From Enoplosus armatus (Eukaryota; Chordata; Actinopteri; Centrarchiformes; Enoplosidae), in NCBI RefSeq assembly GCF_043641665.1, contig NC_092192.1, positions 22,857,978-22,921,977 of the forward strand: 64,000 nucleotides of DNA. The letters run 5' to 3'. The notes beneath the pieces were generated by a model. That model made no database searches. It was given only the letters and a program-made list of their open reading frames with translations, and was not told the origin of the DNA. A program made the translations under genes and the position numbers. How positions within the stretch are numbered: the first letter of the stretch is position 1; every line of letters begins with the position of its first letter. Below are positions 61,269-64,000 of this stretch, one piece after another.

Positions 61269-61656
61269 TGCATGCTTACCTTACCTGTATTTATTAAGCA
61301 GCAAAGATTAGACTCTACAGGCCACAATATTGAAGGGATGGCCGGGGGGGTAATGATTGGCAGCACAATAAGCTGAACGCAGGATTTGCAGCTGCTTGTA
61401 AAAAAAAAAAAAGACCCCTATTAGGGATACATTTTTGTAATTTTCGTGGGACCGCTTCAAAGTTTCCTCTCTATGTGAGAGAGACAGGAGGTTAATGAAA
61501 AAAAAGCTCCTAATCTTTTCCTTATGTAATTGAAAGAGCGGAAGGTATCACTTCTAATAAAAGTATGATAATGGCGACCCCCGGACGCGCAGCCGAGTCC
61601 CAGATGACCCGCCCCCACCCCCCCCCCACCCCCCTTCGCCACTCTGTTTTTAATCA

Positions 61657-61676
61657 CCCCCCCCCCCCCCCCCCCC
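61657..61676 (+). repeat. C20 run
   Basis: Uninterrupted C run about 400 bp from the G23 run and complementary to it. Confidence 0.9.
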
Positions 61677-62321
61677 GCCGCCGTGGGTTGAGGTTACAAC
61701 ATTTGCGCGCCAGAGAGAGAGCGAGCCAAGGTCACTGGCCTTACGTACGCGACCCAGCCCGGGGCGGCTGCACTTCGGCATCGCCGTCACGAACTCCCCA
61801 AGAAATTAAAACGGTAGCGCTCGTCATATGTCATCCCTCCATACTCCCGTTCTCTGCCTCCACCTCTTGAACAGCGACGCTTTTAAAGCACGTCCCATTA
61901 ACATCTTGATCGTCTTTATCGGTAGCCCTCGGACTGAGCGTCAGTCTGAGAAATTACAACGCTGGCTAACACAACATGAGCACCCGCAGCCCAGAGGGGA
62001 GACGGAATTCAGATCATATCTGATACATTCAGCATCGACTGCCCGGGCGTGACCAACCAGCAGTTTGTCATTTTTTTGAATAGATAACCACATGCGGCAC
62101 CAAATGCAGAGACACTTCAGAGAGTGTCGTGATTCAACTGAGGGGAAATATTTGAAGCGTCCCATTCGTACTTAGAATTAAAAACATGTAAAATATCACA
62201 TCGTATATAACATAACATATATATGCAAATGCATTGCGTTTTTTTATGTAGCTATCGTCACTAAATGTGGACTCCCGTAAACTGTTCCAGCTTTCTGGAC
62301 ACAGAGCAATTTTCAAGTTCT

Positions 62322-62349
62322 TCATCATCATCATCATCATCATCATCAT
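62322..62349 (+). repeat. (TCA)9 microsatellite
   Basis: Nine TCA units, which encode a spurious poly-Met ORF on the minus strand. Confidence 0.95.
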
Positions 62350-64000
62350 GACAGAACATTGACAAACAAAAACTGTTTAGTGCTGAAAGATCGAGAACAA
62401 CATCAACGGCAATTTATGTTAATTGTTGTGTCTGTTGGCGTGTGAAATGTCACGGGGGGGGGGGGGGGGGGGACTTGGCCGTTTAGGCTCACAGTACACC
62501 CCAATTGCATCCGAAGCGGGCTGCATCGCTCCGAACGCACACGAGCCACCAAGCACAGCTGTTTTCACCAAAATAACACAAAGCGCCTTTTTTTTTGGCC
62601 TGGGGAGGTGGCCCGCCCAGTGGGTGTTAATCAGCTGCTTTAAAACTGCCAGTTGCGGCTCCCTCTCAATAAGCACTTTCCCGTGTCAACATGTCAGTTC
62701 TTTAAACGTTTCACTCAAGAAATAAGAGACCCATTCCTCGTGTCGACGTGCATTTTTTACTTGGACAAAGCGATGCAATGGAAATGCTGCGGGTTTATGT
62801 GATTTCATGTCTTGACGGGGGGGCTTGTTAGGGGCCCCCCACAAGAGGACCTTGTGTTTATGTGTTGATCCAGTTTCACTGGTGACAAGACTGCTTCGAG
62901 TGACAGGGATACAATTTTAAAATAGGATTTAACTACAGTGAAAATAAACCCGGATTCAATGCAAGGTTGCTCCGCAGTTTCGTACCTCTCGGTCTAAACT
63001 GTTGGCATATTTAAAGCTGCATTTGCTCGGTGAGCTAAGGCAGAGGGACAGACAGTTGGGTCAAAACCCTCGAGATCCTCCACATCCTGAAATCCATCCG
63101 GCAAGCCAACGTAAGGTCTGTTCCCAGGTTGTTGTGTTTTTTTGGAGGGGTAAGCCACTTGAAAGAGCAGAGGGAAATTGTCCGGACAAGAGAGAGAGAG
63201 AGAGAACGCCGACGCATTATTCTTTGCATCAGGAGGCGCAAGAAGTGGCCTGACCCCCCCCCCTCCCCCTCCTCGACGTTATTAGAGCTGTGAGCTTTGT
63301 GACTCACACAGAAATGGACGTCGCGGTCCAAATGTGCGACGATGTGAACCGAATGCAACGTGACGCCGCGGTGCCAGCGCACCCAGAGTGCCCCCCCCCG
63401 TCTTCTCCGTCGGAGGTAAATACATTTGTGTTTCGACTGACTTCCCACTCTCACACGGTTTCTCTTAAAAAAAAAACAACAACAGCACAGCGACTTCATC
63501 TGAACTCTGACCTGCCTTGGTGGAGACTCAGGTCAAGAACGGGGAACCTCAGCATGCGGTTTGCAATTTCCATATTGCGCTGGCCACCATTCTTTTCATC
63601 CACTGTTATTTATAGTCCGCCCTGAAGACGACGACTGTTCCACCCAAAAACCACAAACTTCAACACACACACACACACTTTTGTGCATAATCCTAATCTT
63701 GACGTTTCCAAAGGACTTCGAAAGAATGACTTATTTTTGTTCCAAAGCTCAGCAAAATGAAATAACCTGTTCTGGAGAAATTCTGCAGGGAAAAGACAAC
63801 GGGTTGACAGGAAAATCCCCCGCACCAGATGCCGGTTTACATCCGAACACGCACGCGGGGGGGGGGACCTTAAATAACTTCAAAGAGGAGCGAGATGCAT
63901 AAAGGTGACGGAATAACAGCAAGTTAATTCCTCATTTAGTCAGCATCTGTGCCAGCTAACAACGGCTCTCGTGAGGCATCCGGAGCAATAAAGCACTCCC

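Larger units (their letters stand above)
33270..64000 (-). other. Intron 1, 3' portion (at least 30.7 kb)
   Basis: Everything upstream of exon 2 appears intronic. I searched for the exon encoding the signal peptide and the VTVRQG-like start of Ig1 on the minus strand and found no match, which fits the very long first introns of IgLON genes. The stretch contains a foldback element (46075-46472), a hairpin (51784-51815), a Tc1-like relic with a nested MITE (52739-53920), other repeat fragments and many microsatellites and G/C runs. No second gene is supported. Confidence 0.75.

Noticed and set aside
1..64000. CRISPR arrays, bacterial operons, riboswitches or attachment sites
   Set aside because: The sequence is vertebrate; the regular repeats are microsatellites without spacer structure.

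Overview
The window looks like teleost fish genomic DNA. It is intron-dominated with almost no coding sequence, very rich in (CA)n/(GT)n microsatellites and long G or C homopolymers, and it carries several repeats typical of fish genomes: a Tc1-like transposon relic, tRNA-derived SINE fragments, LINE reverse-transcriptase scraps and MITE-like elements. The species cannot be named from this sequence alone.

One gene is supported. It is an IgLON cell-adhesion gene on the minus strand, most like OPCML (opcml-like). Six coding exons lie at 33037-33269, 20348-20473, 8262-8390, 6909-7029, 6480-6631 and 3370-3470. All splice sites are GT-AG and all codon phases join, giving 286 residues plus a stop. 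They encode the rest of Ig domain 1 from its first cysteine, complete Ig domains 2 and 3, and a GPI-anchor signal. The last exon is only 101 coding bases and was found by following the splice phase. The first exon (signal peptide and start of Ig1) was not found and should lie beyond 64000, so intron 1 is at least 30.7 kb.

Layout by coordinate: 1-1656 is downstream flank or distal 3' UTR; 1657-3369 is probable 3' UTR with a (GT)28 tract in the transcript; 3370-33269 holds the exons and introns 6 to 2; 33270-64000 is part of intron 1. Intron 6 has a LINE RT fragment. Intron 2 has a LINE fragment, two SINE fragments, a common teleost repeat and a MITE-like element that ends about 50 bp from the exon 2 donor. 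Intron 1 has an approximately 400 bp inverted-repeat (foldback) element and a broken Tc1-like transposase interrupted by a 206 bp TTAA-flanked MITE.

The most notable signals are simple repeats beside splice acceptors ((TG)26 at exon 5, (TG)14 at exon 4, C16 at exon 7), the nested MITE, the foldback element, and roughly 35 G or C runs of 10 or more bases. I saw no second protein-coding gene, RNA gene, CRISPR array or convincing new system.
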